From Begonia masoniana (lineage: Eukaryota > Streptophyta > Magnoliopsida > Cucurbitales > Begoniaceae), in the NCBI GenBank assembly GCA_022432975.1, contig CM039512.1:31719574-31783573 (forward strand): DNA of 64,000 bases. Reading direction: 5' to 3'. Numbering within the stretch: the first letter of the stretch is position 1; every line of letters starts with the position of its first letter. Of this stretch, positions 1-11,623 are shown in pieces. The position numbers and the translations under genes were made by a program. Under the pieces are notes generated by a model. That model did no database searches. It was not told the origin of the DNA and worked only from the letters and a program-made list of their open reading frames with translations.

Positions 1-603
1 GAGTAATTTACAATGTTCAAAAGTTGAGTAACGTATTTAAGGATAAGGGTTGGGTTTATTGCACTGTAGCCGCCACCCCCCCCTCTCATACTCTTCTCTT
101 CGGAAACTTTCAGCTCAAGCAGCCGAGCTCTCTAGGCGATTCTCCTCGCTCGGTTCTCCTTCGACTTAGGTAAGTTTCTTTTCCTTATTTCTCTTGTGGT
201 ATAGTGGTGAAATGCCTGGAGGATTGCAATGTGAGGATTTTGAGGATGCTGAGATTGAGTGTAGATTCGGGTTTTAGCGATAAGTAGGAATGCTCGGGTA
301 GTAGAGTTTCTAACTAGATTTCTCGAACCGCTGTTTGATATTTTGAAAGGTTTGGTGAAGCCTTGATTTATATTCTGTATGAACTTAGGTGAACAGACCT
401 CCGAAGTAGCTAGCAACCAGACAGATTTCCAGGAGCCAGGTAAGTAAAGTATTGCTTGTGCCTTCGGGCCTACATCACAAAACAGTAGGTTTATGTATGC
501 TTGAATGTTTCTATTGTCCATGCATCATATTTTGTTAAAAGTTACGAAAATGAATTTCATGTAAGGAATGGTAAGGTATGAACTGTATGCGACAGACAAG
601 CTA

Positions 604-793
604 TTAAGGGAACTAATCCACCCCTTAACTTATGAAGGGATTTAGACATTGGGAGAATTGATCCCACTCCCAAGGGAACCATGGGATCAGATCAAGTGTT
701 AAGGGAATTCATCTGCCCCTTAATTAAGTAGGAGGATGTAGACATTGGGAGAATTGATCCCACTCCCAAGGGAACCATGGGATCAGATCATGT
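604..793. repeat. 95-bp direct repeat, 2 copies
   Basis: Two units start with TTAAGGGAA at 604 and 699, and each carries the segment GGGAGAATTGATCCCACTCC. The pair sits in putative intron 2 of LTR G, the position where other LTR families in this window also carry tandem repeats. Confidence 0.85.
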
Positions 794-929
794 TATGAAC
801 GAATGCGTATGCCACTGAGATGAGAAAAATAGAAACTGCATTTTAGGAGTATAAGTTCAGCATTTTACTTCATTCATATACTGCTTTACTTACTTAGCAT
901 TAGGCTAATAGATGAGTTTTGTGATGTAG

Positions 930-976
930 GTGAAGAAGTGTTAGCAGGTGTGTCTCCTGATCGTGTTGAGGAATAG
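930..976 (+). other. Putative LTR leader terminal exon (family G)
   Basis: Follows GATGTAG. Read with one preceding G as the first base of a split codon it gives GEEVLAGVSPDRVEE and then TAG, 15 residues. The length from acceptor to stop (47 nt) matches the exons at 3927, 15876, 28186 (minus strand), 38129, 45314, 50384, 52165 and 59269. Splicing and translation are inferred, not shown. Confidence 0.4.
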
Positions 977-1520
977 TGGACGTTGGAGGAGAGCATTCAG
1001 GCTTCGGCATGGTAACTGATGGGGCGGTTTAGCATGTTGTCTACAGATGTGGAGGTTTAGTGGATAATGATTTAATCGAGTATATGAAGTTTTTAGTAAA
1101 TGAGATTACAGCTATTTGACTTTGTTTTCGAGAATTTCTGATTTTCATGTTTTACTGAATTTGATCAATACAATGACTTGGAGTGTTATGAATGGATTTT
1201 TGGTAAAATGTTTAAGTCTGTTAGATAGTCGAAGCTTTCTCGGGTTATAGACAGTTTGTTTAGTCCATTGGTAGGAATTGAATATTTTTGTATCAGTGGA
1301 TATGTGTAGAGGTTTATTGGCGTTCTGTGGAAGGAAATCGTGTTGATGTCTATCGGAGGAAGGAAGTCTATCGTAGATGTGGTGTGTCCAGTCTGTCGGA
1401 AGATGGAAGTCTATCGGCAAATGCCTTAAGGAGTCATGTGAGAAGCACGTGTCGGCAATTAGTCTATTCGATCGAAGGTGTAGAGTATTAAGTCGTCGAG
1501 TAGTGATCGGCAGGTGGTAG

Positions 1521-3020
1521 TTTGTCGTTTAGTGAATCGGAAGATGTAGAGTAATCTGTTTGTCGTTTAGTGAATCGGAAGATGTAGAGTAATCTGTTTG
1601 TCGTTTAGTGAATCGGAAGATGTAGAGTAATCTGTTTGTCGTTTAGTGAATCGGAAGATGTAGAGTAATCTGTTTGTCGTTTAGTGAATCGGAAGATGTA
1701 GAGTAATCTGTTTGTCGTTTAGTGAATCGGAAGATGTAGAGTAATCTGTTTGTCGTTTAGTGAATCGGAAGATGTAGAGTAATCTGTTTGTCGTTTAGTG
1801 AATCGGAAGATGTAGAGTAATCTGTTTGTCGTTTAGTGAATCGGAAGATGTAGAGTAATCTGTTTTGTCGTTTAGTGAATCGGAAGATGTAGAGTAATCT
1901 GTTTGTCGTTTAGTGAATCGGAAGATGTAGAGTAATCTGTTTGTCGTTTAGTGAATCGGAAGATGTAGAGTAATCTGTTTGTCGTTTAGTGAATCGGAAG
2001 ATGTAGAGTAATCTGTTTGTCGTTTAGTGAATCGGAAGATGTAGAGTAATCTGTTTTGTCGTTTAGTGAATCGGAAGATGTAGAGTAATCTGTTTTGTCG
2101 TTTAGTGAATCGGAAGATGTAGAGTAATCTGTTTGTCGTTTAGTGAATCGGAAGATGTAGAGTAATCTGTTTGTCGTTTAGTGAATCGGAAGATGTAGAG
2201 TAATCTGTTTGTCGTTTAGTGAATCGGAAGATGTAGAGTAATCTGTTTGTCGTTTAGTGAATCGGAAGATGTAGAGTAATCTGTTTGTCGTTTAGTGAAT
2301 CGGAAGATGTAGAGTAATCTGTTTGTCGTTTAGTGAATCGGAAGATGTAGAGTAATCTGTTTTGTCGTTTAGTGAATCGGAAGATGTAGAGTAATCTGTT
2401 TTGTCGTTTAGTGAATCGGAAGATGTAGAGTAATCTGTTTTGTCGTTTAGTGAATCGGAAGATGTAGAGTAATCTGTTTTGTCGTTTAGTGAATCGGAAG
2501 ATGTAGAGTAATCTGTTTTGTCGTTTAGTGAATCGGAAGATGTAGAGTAATCTGTTTTGTCGTTTAGTGAATCGGAAGATGTAGAGTAATCTGTTTTGTC
2601 GTTTAGTGAATCGGAAGATGTAGAGTAATCTGTTTTGTCGTTTAGTGAATCGGAAGATGTAGAGTAATCTGTTTTGTCGTTTAGTGAATCGGAAGATGTA
2701 GAGTAATCTGTTTTGTCGTTTAGTGAATCGGAAGATGTAGAGTAATCTGTTTTGTCGTTTAGTGAATCGGAAGATGTAGAGTAATCTGTTTTGTCGTTTA
2801 GTGAATCGGAAGATGTAGAGTAATCTGTTTTGTCGTTTAGTGAATCGGAAGATGTAGAGTAATCTGTTTTGTCGTTTAGTGAATCGGAAGATGTAGAGTA
2901 ATCTGTTTTGTCGTTTAGTGAATCGGAAGATGTAGAGTAATCTGTTTTGTCGTTTAGTGAATCGGAAGATGTAGAGTAATCTGTTTTGTCGTTTAGTGAA
3001 TCGGAAGATGTAGAGTAATC
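1521..3020. repeat. 38/39-bp minisatellite, about 39 copies
   Basis: The unit runs from TTTGTCGTTTAGTGAATCGG through AAGATGTAGAGTAATCTG. Units are mostly 38 bp (CTGTTTGTCG junction) up to about 2350 and uniformly 39 bp (CTGTTTTGTCG) from there to 3000, with a few early 39-bp units near 1861, 2053 and 2094. The 39-bp block has a length divisible by three, so it leaves an open minus-strand frame with a repeated 13-residue peptide. That frame is a by-product of the array. Confidence 0.97.
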
Positions 3021-3123
3021 GGTGAATCGGAAGATGAGTGTATGTTTAATTCTATCGGAAGGAGTCATATTGTGTTATCGGAAGATGTCGTGTGTTTATC
3101 TATTGAGAGATGAAATCGCGCTG

Positions 3124-3209
3124 ACTTCATCGGCAAATGAAGTTATGTTGACTTCATCGGCAGATGAAGTGGTGTATGAAGTTCTCACGACTTCATCGGT
3201 AGATGAAGT
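3124..3209. repeat. Three small hairpins, ACTTCATC/GATGAAGT arms
   Basis: Units at 3124-3143, 3151-3170 and about 3190-3209 have arms ACTTCATC and GATGAAGT around a GG(C/T)A loop; the first has one arm mismatch. They lie in the LTR 3' region, where other families carry CGATCGATCG palindromes. Confidence 0.75.
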
Positions 3210-3580
3210 TGTGGGTGAAGTCGTGTAGACGTCATCGGCAGAAGCCTTTGGTTTTCTACTTCTGCTTCTTCTGTTGACTTTGTCGTCGGCAGATGAATTC
3301 GACTTTTGTAATTCCTTGAGTAGTCCATCACTTAAAACCTTAATTCTTTAGACCGGACACTCGAAATATTTCCATTAATCTTTCCAACAATATTTTCACC
3401 GCTAGTTTAACCCCATTGTAGTCTTAAATAATTTTTCCGCTGCAAAGTTTTCAAATGTTTTGAACGTTTAGTAAACGTCAAATTTTGTATGTCGAATGAA
3501 GTTTTAAATTTATTTGAAATTTCTTAGTCATGGTCAAGTAATGAGTAGCGAACCGGGTTCAGATAACTCGGGGCGTTACA

Positions 3581-4271
3581 CATGTTGTAAGTAAGAAAGA
3601 TAAAAATGTAAATGTAAAGTACGGTTAAGTGTGAGACGGCGACTGACATATATGCTCTTGTCCTTCTCTAGGACTTATGTAAAATCGTCTTTGTTGGGGA
3701 CAATATGTTATTTTATCGCTCCCTGGGACAAGGCAAAACCACTAACCCACGTCATGTACGTAATGTTTCCCACTCCCCTATAAGCCTCGCTTAACAAACA
3801 TGTTTACTTAAACGTAAATGTAATGTGTGTACATGTTTTGAAACGTTCATGCATAGCACATGCATTTTATTGTATTTATATGACCTTACTGAGCGTTAGG
3901 CTTATTAGTTAAACTATGTGATATAGGTACGGATCGTACTGATGAGGACTCTGAACCTCAAGCTGATGAATAGGAGCAGTTAAAGGAATGAGCTCATGGG
4001 GGTCGATTGAGGCAGTCTGGAAACATTGAAAACCATGGGTGATGTTTCTATCCTAAGATATGTATAAGTAGCTTTTTGGATAGCGTTTAAAATGTCTTCT
4101 GGATAGGATGTATAGTTAGTTTTGTTTTGAAATATTGGATGTGTTGTGGAGTTGTTTTTTTTTTTTTTTGTCTGCATGGATACGTTCAGCTTAGTAGTTT
4201 GTTTTTAGAATTTCATTAAACACTCGTTATGCCGATATGACGATAATATTATCATGTTTTAAAGTATAAAT
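3581..4271 (+). mobile_element. LTR E, middle part (interrupted by G and A)
   Basis: Continues to the right of solo LTR A at 17559. It contains the shared LTR pattern ACTGAGCGTTAGGCTTATT followed by an acceptor-like GATATAG at 3926 and a 47-nt exon ending in TAG. The last five bases, TAAAT at 4267-4271, are the left target-site duplication of LTR A. The 5' part of E lies left of the window. Confidence 0.7.
3927..3973 (+). other. Putative LTR leader terminal exon (family E)
   Basis: With one preceding G it reads GTDRTDEDSEPQADE and then TAG at 3971-3973. The sequence differs strongly from the other families, but the 47-nt length, the acidic bias and the stop position are kept. Confidence 0.4.
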
Positions 4272-5786
4272 TGTAACACCCGGTTCTCTACAGAATTTTG
4301 TAAATTGTTTATATAATGGCATTTTTGTAAATATGTCAAATTAAGTCTGTTTTGTGAAAAGAAAGCGTTATTAGAATCCTGATAATTAATAAGGAATTTA
4401 GGAGAAATACGAGAATTTTTGGAGTTGTAACGCAATTTATGAGGATTTCGCGTTTCTCGTAATATAAAGAACATTTTGGTAAAAATAGTAAATAAGGTCC
4501 GTTTTGGGTACGGAAAGTTTTAATAAAGCCCTAATAATAAGTTGGAGTTATTGGTGAAATAAGGAAATTTGGAGAAATCAAATTGTCAGCAAATTAACGA
4601 AACTAATAGAAAATCAAAGGAAGGGCAAAATAGTAATTTACCAAGTAAAATTTTAATTAAAAACAAATTTTTCCTTCTTCCTTCACCATTCTTACACCAG
4701 AAGCTTTCTGTGATTTTCTCCAGACGATTTTCTTCATCGCCTCTCACGGCTTTCTTCCATTACGACGATCGTTCTTCCTCCGATCAACTCCAACCCTTCA
4801 CATTTTCTCCTCCTGTCAACGCCCTAGGTATGAATCTACAGTTTTTGAACTTTAGTTTTCAGTTTTCACGAAGTTATACGGTTAGGGTTTCGTTTAGGGT
4901 TTTGTTAAAAAACGTGATTTAGGTTTTAAAATTTATAGGTTTACCGTATTTGTAGATATAAAGGACGTATTGAGCGTTATTGGACGAAGTTAACCAATTT
5001 AGGACAAATGTTAGGGATTGATGAATTTTTGGGTTTTTGGAAAAACTCGTTAATGGTGGTTTCGAGGTATCGAGCGTTAATTGTTGTGAAAATGCCTCGA
5101 TTAGTTAAGTTAGAATTTTAGAAATTTTCTTAGTTAAGGATTTCGTTAATTTAAGCGTTAATGGTTCAAACGTGTTTTAACGATAATTGTTGTGAATTGC
5201 TTAGGTGAACAACGCTCGTGGACGGAGCTTGAAGTTCAACGCGCACGAGGTAAGTTCTCGTGACTTACTCTGGCCGATTGGCCTACACCGTATATCGAAG
5301 TCGCGTCGAGGATTATTGTGGATTTGTTTTTTTAAACGCTTTGGTTGGGTAGTTAAGATTAGTTCATTTATAGGTTATGTTTATAGTGTCTTGATGGTAT
5401 GTATGATGTATGTTTAATTTATGCATTATAACTGTTCACGCATCACGTATTTTAAAAGAGCATGAAAATGAATTTCCGCACTATGTTTTAAGGAAAAGTG
5501 ATGCGGGCCGAAAGGAGTCTATTGACCTATTGTGAAGGCCGAAAGGGGTTGGTCACAATACCACATCTAATGAAAATTAATGTACGTAATCTGGTCACGA
5601 CAGGGTTGGGTTCAGACATGGCTGCTTACGGATGGAAGCATGTTTTCCCCCCGGTAGATGGAAAGGGTTGTCCAACCGCCGGATGTGCCCTCTCTATCTG
5701 GTGAGAGTTAGCTCTGGTGACATTATGCTATGTAACATAACTATGAAGAAGTCTGCATGATTTAAGAAACTCATATGCACAGCATG

Positions 5787-8207
5787 TGTAACACCCGAAA
5801 TTTTTTTTTTTTAAGGAAAATTGGAGAGAAAATAAAATAATAATAAAATAGGTTGTTTTAATTAATTTAAAAGAAAAGTGAATGGTTTTAGGTTCGGGTA
5901 TTTCCTGTGAAATTAAGCCGTGGGTATTAATTTAAGAACAAGATTTAACGAAAGTCGAAATGGTCAAAAATACGGGAGGGCAAAACGGTAAATGAGGATT
6001 TAATTAAACTAACGACATAATGGTTTTCAAACCATTCTGTCGCTCGAGTCGCGCGAGGAGCATAACAGGGGAGAGGGGGAGAGAACGCGAGGCGGCGTAG
6101 GCGAGCGTTCACCGGTGTTTTTCGGTGTTCTCCGGCCAGACAACGGCGACGAACGAGTTTTCGGCCCGTCTTCGTGCACAAATCCGACGGTAAGTCATTT
6201 TCCCCCTGTTTTGACTCTGTTCGAGGCCGAGGGTGACGAGTCGGAATGGGCTCCGATCGCCGGCCGATTTTGGTTGTTTCCGGCGTGGGTTTGCCGACCA
6301 TCGGACCAGCAATGGTCACCGAGTTGTGAGGAACTCAATTTGAGCGAAAAACAGTGAAGCCCGATTTGGGCATTTCAAGTTTTTGCTTGAAACCTCGGGA
6401 TTTTTTATTGTTTTGTGCTAATTGAGGGTGTGGGTGGTCGATTGGTGAAGAAATTGATGAGAATTGGGGAAAACCGAGAATGGTGAAATTACCGGTTTAG
6501 GGGCAGTTTGGGTTTTGCCAGTTTTGACCTAGCTAGGGTTGTTTGTTTTAAAATTCATTTTGGCAGGTTAAAATAGGTTATTAGAGGAGTACGTGGCCGC
6601 TGGAATTGTTCGATTCTGATAATCGACGCAAAAGTTACGCGCGTTTGAAGTTTCGGGTCGGTTTTTACCGAACCCAAATTAGTAGCCCGTTTAGTTAGGT
6701 TTTAGTTGGATTATGCTAGAAATAGTAGTTTGAGAGTAATTGGTGAATGTAGGCTTGATTTTAATTAAGTTTGAATATTTGTCGTAGGTCGAGCCGTAGA
6801 TGGAAAGGTAACCGAGTATCTTCAGCGAGCTAGGACGCCAGGTAAGTAGAGGATGAGTGTTTGTTGCCTTCGGGCCTACACCATAGAACGTTAGGGATTG
6901 TTTGTTTGCTTGCTGTGTTTTAATTTGTGTCATGCATCGTGTGTCATGCATCATTGTTTTCTAAACTACGAAACCACGTGTTTTGCATGTTTGAGTGGTG
7001 AGGATGAAATGTAAGATAATAAATGATTTGCAACTTGGTCTCGAGTAGAATAGCCTCATCGGGCAAGTGGCTCGCTGAGCACCCCGCGGGGGATTTTACT
7101 TAAGAGGCTATGCTAATATACGTAATGCATCGTGAGTATGAATGCCTCGACCTGCTCGTGCTGATAAGCACACTGGGGATTCTGAATGCCTCGACCTGCT
7201 CTTGCTGAAAGGCACAATGGGGATTCTAAATGCCTCGACCTGCTCGTGCTGGAAGGCACACTGAGGATTCTACGATCGATTGGGGGAGATTCAGTTGGCC
7301 GTCCTGGACTGTGTTGGGACGTGTGCCTCTGGTCTAGCTCCGTGGATCAAGGCGTGGCCGTTTTGGACTGTGTGGGGGCGTGTGCCTACTTGATTCACCT
7401 GAAAGTGAAAGATAAATGCAACCAAAATGAAAAGAAACAACGGAGTGTATAAAAACTGTATGTTAGGGTTGAGTCGAGCATTTAGTGTGATATTGTGCAT
7501 TATTTTCCCTACTTGCTAAGCATTAGGCTTATTTTTGTGTTCTATGGTGTAGGTGGTGATATGTTGTAGGTGAGCTAGACGAGGGAGCCAGTATTAAGCA
7601 GCAGTTGGTGGTGCATGGAGCATGCCGGAGCGGGCACTTGTCGGGGCGCCTTGACCATGGTCTTCGGGAGATGTGGGCTTTGTCTTTTGGTAGTTTATTG
7701 TAAATGTCTGTTTGTAGAAATGATGGGAATGCGCAACTTTCTTTTTGGTTGATGTTTTGAGAGTTATTATGTTGTTGTATATAGTCGTAGTTAACGGTGA
7801 GGCGTCGCCCTATACTACGGATTTTCTTCATTTTGGGTTGATACCATTTCTAGACGATATGTTGATTGTTGGAGATTTCGTAGGTTGGTTAGATGGTTAG
7901 GAGTATTCTGGATCTGGTTGGGTATATATTTGTGTGTAGGTACTTAGCATTGTGGAGGCGCCATTTTCAGGCGTTACTTTGCCAAAATTTTTGGGGAGGG
8001 CGCTGTGGTGCTTAAGGGTTAGGATTAAGGGGGAGTCTAGGCAGCTAGGTATAACATAAGAGAACTTCGGGAGATTTAGTTTTAAATTCAGTTGTGTCAG
8101 TTTATTTTATGTTTTGGGGTTTATGAAAATTAAATTATATTATGTTTTAACGTGGGATTGGTTAGCAAAGTAGCGCTCCGAGCTAGAGTGGATTCGGGGG
8201 CGTTACA
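5787..8207 (+). repeat. 5' LTR of element B
   Basis: 2421 bp, TG...CA termini. It holds an imperfect hairpin at 6013-6042, a donor after CCGACG near 6189, putative exon 2 at 6788-6841 (54 nt), the shared CCTTCGGGCCTACACCAT motif near 6868, a 44-bp repeat at about 7140-7270, the TTGCTAAGCATTAGGCTTA motif, and acceptor GGTGTAG at 7552. The terminal exon frame is broken here. Confidence 0.92.
7140..7270. repeat. About 44-bp direct repeat, 3 copies
   Basis: Units start ATGCCTCGACCTGCTCGTGC and contain a GGCACA segment and GGGGATTCT. The 3' LTR of B has only two units near 12784-12870, so copy number changed between the LTRs of one insertion. Confidence 0.85.
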
Positions 8208-8210
8208 AGA

Positions 8211-8222
8211 TGGTATCAGAGC
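8211..8222 (+). promoter_or_regulatory. Primer-binding site, tRNA-iMet (element B)
   Basis: TGGTATCAGAGC lies three bases after the 5' LTR end, the usual plant gypsy primer-binding site complementary to the initiator tRNA-Met 3' end. Confidence 0.93.
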
Positions 8223-11200
8223 ATAAATGGTCAAGTCGTTCAAAGGATTACCCGACAATGCCGGCCGCCATGCAACGTGCTTCACCGACTGTAAGTATTT
8301 CTTTAATTTTAGATAGTTTATCTTTAAGATTAGATTGTTTAACCCCTGTTTGTTTTGGAACTGTAATAGATTAGGACATTCCGAGAGTACCGAGACAACT
8401 TTGGTGGATCCCTTAAGCTAATTCATAGACATGTGTGTTGACATAGTGAACTGACAGTTCGAATAGCTAGGAATTATTGGAAGTGCGAAACTAACAAAGT
8501 AACATTAGATAGAAGTAGAATTGAGCATAGATAGATTAGAGAATCTTAAGATGGGACTTAACCTTATGAGAAAAGAGGTATGATCTACCCAAATTAAGTG
8601 TTAATGTTAGCCTGAGTATAAGTGATAGTCGTTAAGAAAAGTGTGAGTATTAAATGGGTGGGTTGAATGCAGGATGAGATAAACCTTAGAATGAGAAATT
8701 GTAATGATGATACACATAGATAGACTTGGGGCATAGTTAGTAAATCCTTGGGAGTACTAGGACGTACTAGGATACGATGAACCGGGTATAAGTTTGAAAA
8801 TTTATTGGGAGACACCTTAGACCTTCGTCATGCCATTAATATGTTTATGAATGGTTAAGGGGATTTTGAGAATTTGAGATACTAATTGGTATTCGGTGAG
8901 AGGAAGATTCTAATAAATTTTATGCAAGAAAAACCAAGAAGGGAGCCTAGCCTAAGTTAAGTGGGGTTAACAATGATAGGGACTATTGAGTGTTAAGAGG
9001 TATAGTTAGTTAGTATGACCCAAACTAGAGTCATAGAAAGGTGAAATGCTAGAGAGTAGAATTATGGAGAGTATGAGTCAAGTCGTGAATGTGGCAAGGA
9101 GGAGTAGTTGTGGAGTGAATGATGAGCCATAGAAAGGTACTCAATTTTGGGAATTAAAAGTTAGAGATTTCCTTAGAGCTAGGAAACCATTAAATATTGA
9201 GGTATTAAAGGATCAAAGACGATGCTAGGTGATATTCTTTAGGAAAAATTGTTGGAGCTTGGGGTATAGGTACTATCGTAAGGGATTACTCATTCGAGGG
9301 TGAACGAGAATGCGTAAAAGTTTTCATAAACCGAATTGGAAGACTATAGAAAGTAGATTAGTTAGTAAACTTTGAAGAGAATCATGAGGGAAATTAGATA
9401 ATTGTGTTAGAGTTAAGAAACTTGGGAAGAAATTAGAAGTCGTATACTATAGAAAGAGGAAGGTTAGAGTTCGAGGTCTGAACCTTAAGTATTTAGTAGT
9501 GTAAAATCTGAGGAATTAGAGAATTTCGAATAAGAGGAACGGGAAATTGCACGAAAGTGTTTGAGTGATTTAAGGATAATGTTAAGTTAGAAAGTTCAAG
9601 GTTCGACTCAGATGTAACGAAGTCGGAATCGTTGAGGTCAAAGTCAAAAGTTTAAGAGTGGATAGGTTTAAGTATAGAATGTAAGTTAGAACTCAAATGC
9701 TGGAATTATGCAATATAGATAGAAGAAGTGCTAAGTTAGATTATGAATTTTAGATGTATTTAAGAGGATAAAGGTAAGCTAAGAGATAAGTAAATTTTAA
9801 TGGAAGAGTAGTCAAAAGGGTTAGGCATTGATTATTTAGAGTTTCATGTGAAACTGCAGTAGTTAGCGAATAGAAGGAAAGAAAGTTCACACAGAAAGTT
9901 TATGTATAAATTTAGGAGTACGGGTAAGTCAGGAAGGCTGTGAAGCTAGGGAAGTTTCAATTTTGAAATTAAGGAGGTTGAAGTCAAAGTGGTTAGAGAT
10001 CAATTAAGGTATTTGGGTGATGAGTGTTGAGTGTAAAGTTGGGAACAAGTTTATTTAGACCTAAGAATTTGAGTGTTTGGTAATGACTGAAAGTAGGAGT
10101 TAGACAAGTTGAGGAATAGTTGATAGGTTTAAGAGATGAGAGCGTTGAGTATGAGGGCTGTGTAATGAAATGTCATGATTGTTCGAGGTATAAATTGTCT
10201 TGATTGGCTGATATGAGTAAGTGTAAGAGATAGGAGTGATAAGTAGGAGTGAGATAGTAGAGTAGAAAAGAAGTAGTTCTTAGTGTTACGGTATTAAGGT
10301 ATCTTAGAGATATGAGGTAGTTCTGTAAGTGTTGATGAACATTGGATTAGAGAAGTTAGAGTTGGAATTAAGTTGGAAAAGTTTGAAAGTATAGGTGATA
10401 CTTGATTGAATTGAAGTTAAAGGACGTATAAATACTCAAGATATAGGTAGCAAAGTTAGGAAAATGAAAACTTTGGGTGATGTAGAAAAGTGTAGTGAAT
10501 TCAATAATTATTGGGATTATTGAGCGTTGGGGCGTATAGTTTAGAATGACCCAACCTAGAGTCATAGAGAGTTGACAATTTGGAGTGAATGAAAACTTAG
10601 TTAGTACTTCGAGGGTATAGTGAATTAAGAATATGTGAATGGTGTTAGAATGAGGTGCGAGGTAAATAGATGTAAGATGCGATAGTAAGATCGAAAGGAA
10701 TTTGAAATCTAAAACTAAGGGTAAGAAGTTGACTCTGTAGGTTCTAGTGTTATGCTATTGAGATGGTTTTTGAGGTTTGAGATTGTTTGATGGATACGTG
10801 TCTGCATTAGAAAAGTAAGTGACTAGGTGAACTTAGTTACGAAGATCTGACGTAAGGAATTTACTAGGTGACCAAGGATTAAGTTGAGAGTCTTCAAAGG
10901 GGTAAAGAGTTAGTCCTGATCTAAGAAATTATAGAGGTTAGTAAAAAAATTAAAAAAAAAATTGAGATAAGAAGTGTACTCATTAGTATTTTAGGATTTC
11001 TCGATAGGGGTAGCATAGAGAGTGGTCGTGGTATGTACATATTTGATAGACACAGAAGTATGAAGTGAGGAATTAAATGAACTTAGCTAGAGAAAAGATC
11101 GAGTTGAGAATTTAGTTAGAAGGGTTTGAGGGTATGAATTAGATTACAGTTAGTGAACGTATGAGTATTTGGGCTAGAGCGTGCAGAATTAGGTGAAGTC

Positions 11201-11283
11201 GGAATTTGTGGTATGTAGTAACCGATAAATGAGTAAGAATATTGGGTAGGTGAGATGGGTACATTGAGGACTAACAAGGTCAC

Positions 11284-11320
11284 AAATTTTGAGGACAAAA
11301 TTTTTGTAAGGAAGGTAGAT
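11284..11320 (+). promoter_or_regulatory. Pre-PPT stem-loop and purine tract (element B)
   Basis: AAATTTTG, loop AGGA, CAAAATTT at 11284-11303 forms a perfect 8-bp stem. It is followed by AAGGAAGGTAGAT immediately before the 3' LTR. The same 20-bp element precedes the 3' LTRs of D (43647) and M (57843). Confidence 0.85.
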
Positions 11321-11548
11321 TGTAACACCCGGGATTTTTTTTTTTTAAAGGAAAATTGGAGAGAAAATAAAATAATAATAAAATAGGTTGTTTTATTTAA
11401 TTTAAAAGAAAAGTGAATGGTTTAGGTTCGGGTATTTCCTGTGAAATTAAGCCGTGGGTTATAATTTAAGAACAAGATTTAACGAAAGTCGAAATGGTCG
11501 GAAATACGGGAGGGCAAAACGGTAAATGAGGATTTAATTAATGATTAG

Positions 11549-11623
<75 letters not shown>

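Larger units (their letters stand above)
1..3580 (+). mobile_element. LTR of gypsy family G (left end outside window)
   Basis: Ends in GGGGCGTTACA at 3580, the same terminus as other LTRs here, and is not followed by a primer-binding site, so it is a solo or 3' LTR. Its start is not in the window. Landmarks: leader donor at 169/170 (TTAG then GTAAG), putative exon 2 at 389-439 (51 nt), donor 439/440, a shared GCCTACA motif near 468, acceptor GATGTAG at 923-929, and a 47-nt terminal exon to a TAG at 974-976. The remainder is dominated by a 38/39-bp tandem array and by small hairpins near 3124-3209. It interrupts LTR E. No protein-coding gene is supported in its long open frames, which come from the array. 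Confidence 0.75.
8208..11320 (+). other. Non-coding internal domain of element B
   Basis: Starts AGA and then the primer-binding site TGGTATCAGAGC at 8211-8222. A leader donor ACT/GTAAGTATTT follows at 8290/8291, in the position used just before gag in D, M and L. From about 8390 to 11280 the sequence is purine-rich and stop-dense, with no open frame above 75 codons and no gypsy motif in any frame. Several segments match the L interior in order, for example GGGAGACACC near 8809 (61669 in L) and the AAAAACC...GGGAGCCTAGC stretch near 8930 (61741 in L). It ends with a stem-loop and the purine tract AAGGAAGGTAGAT (11308-11320). Confidence 0.85.

Noticed and set aside
1145..1420. Minus-strand 91-codon frame in LTR G
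   Set aside because: No recognisable content and on the strand opposite the LTR; expected by chance in AT-rich sequence.
2292..3068. 258-codon minus-strand frame with a 13-residue repeat (TDYSTSSDSLNDK)
   Set aside because: It is the 39-bp minisatellite read through. The frame is open only because 39 is divisible by three, and nothing flanking it looks coding.
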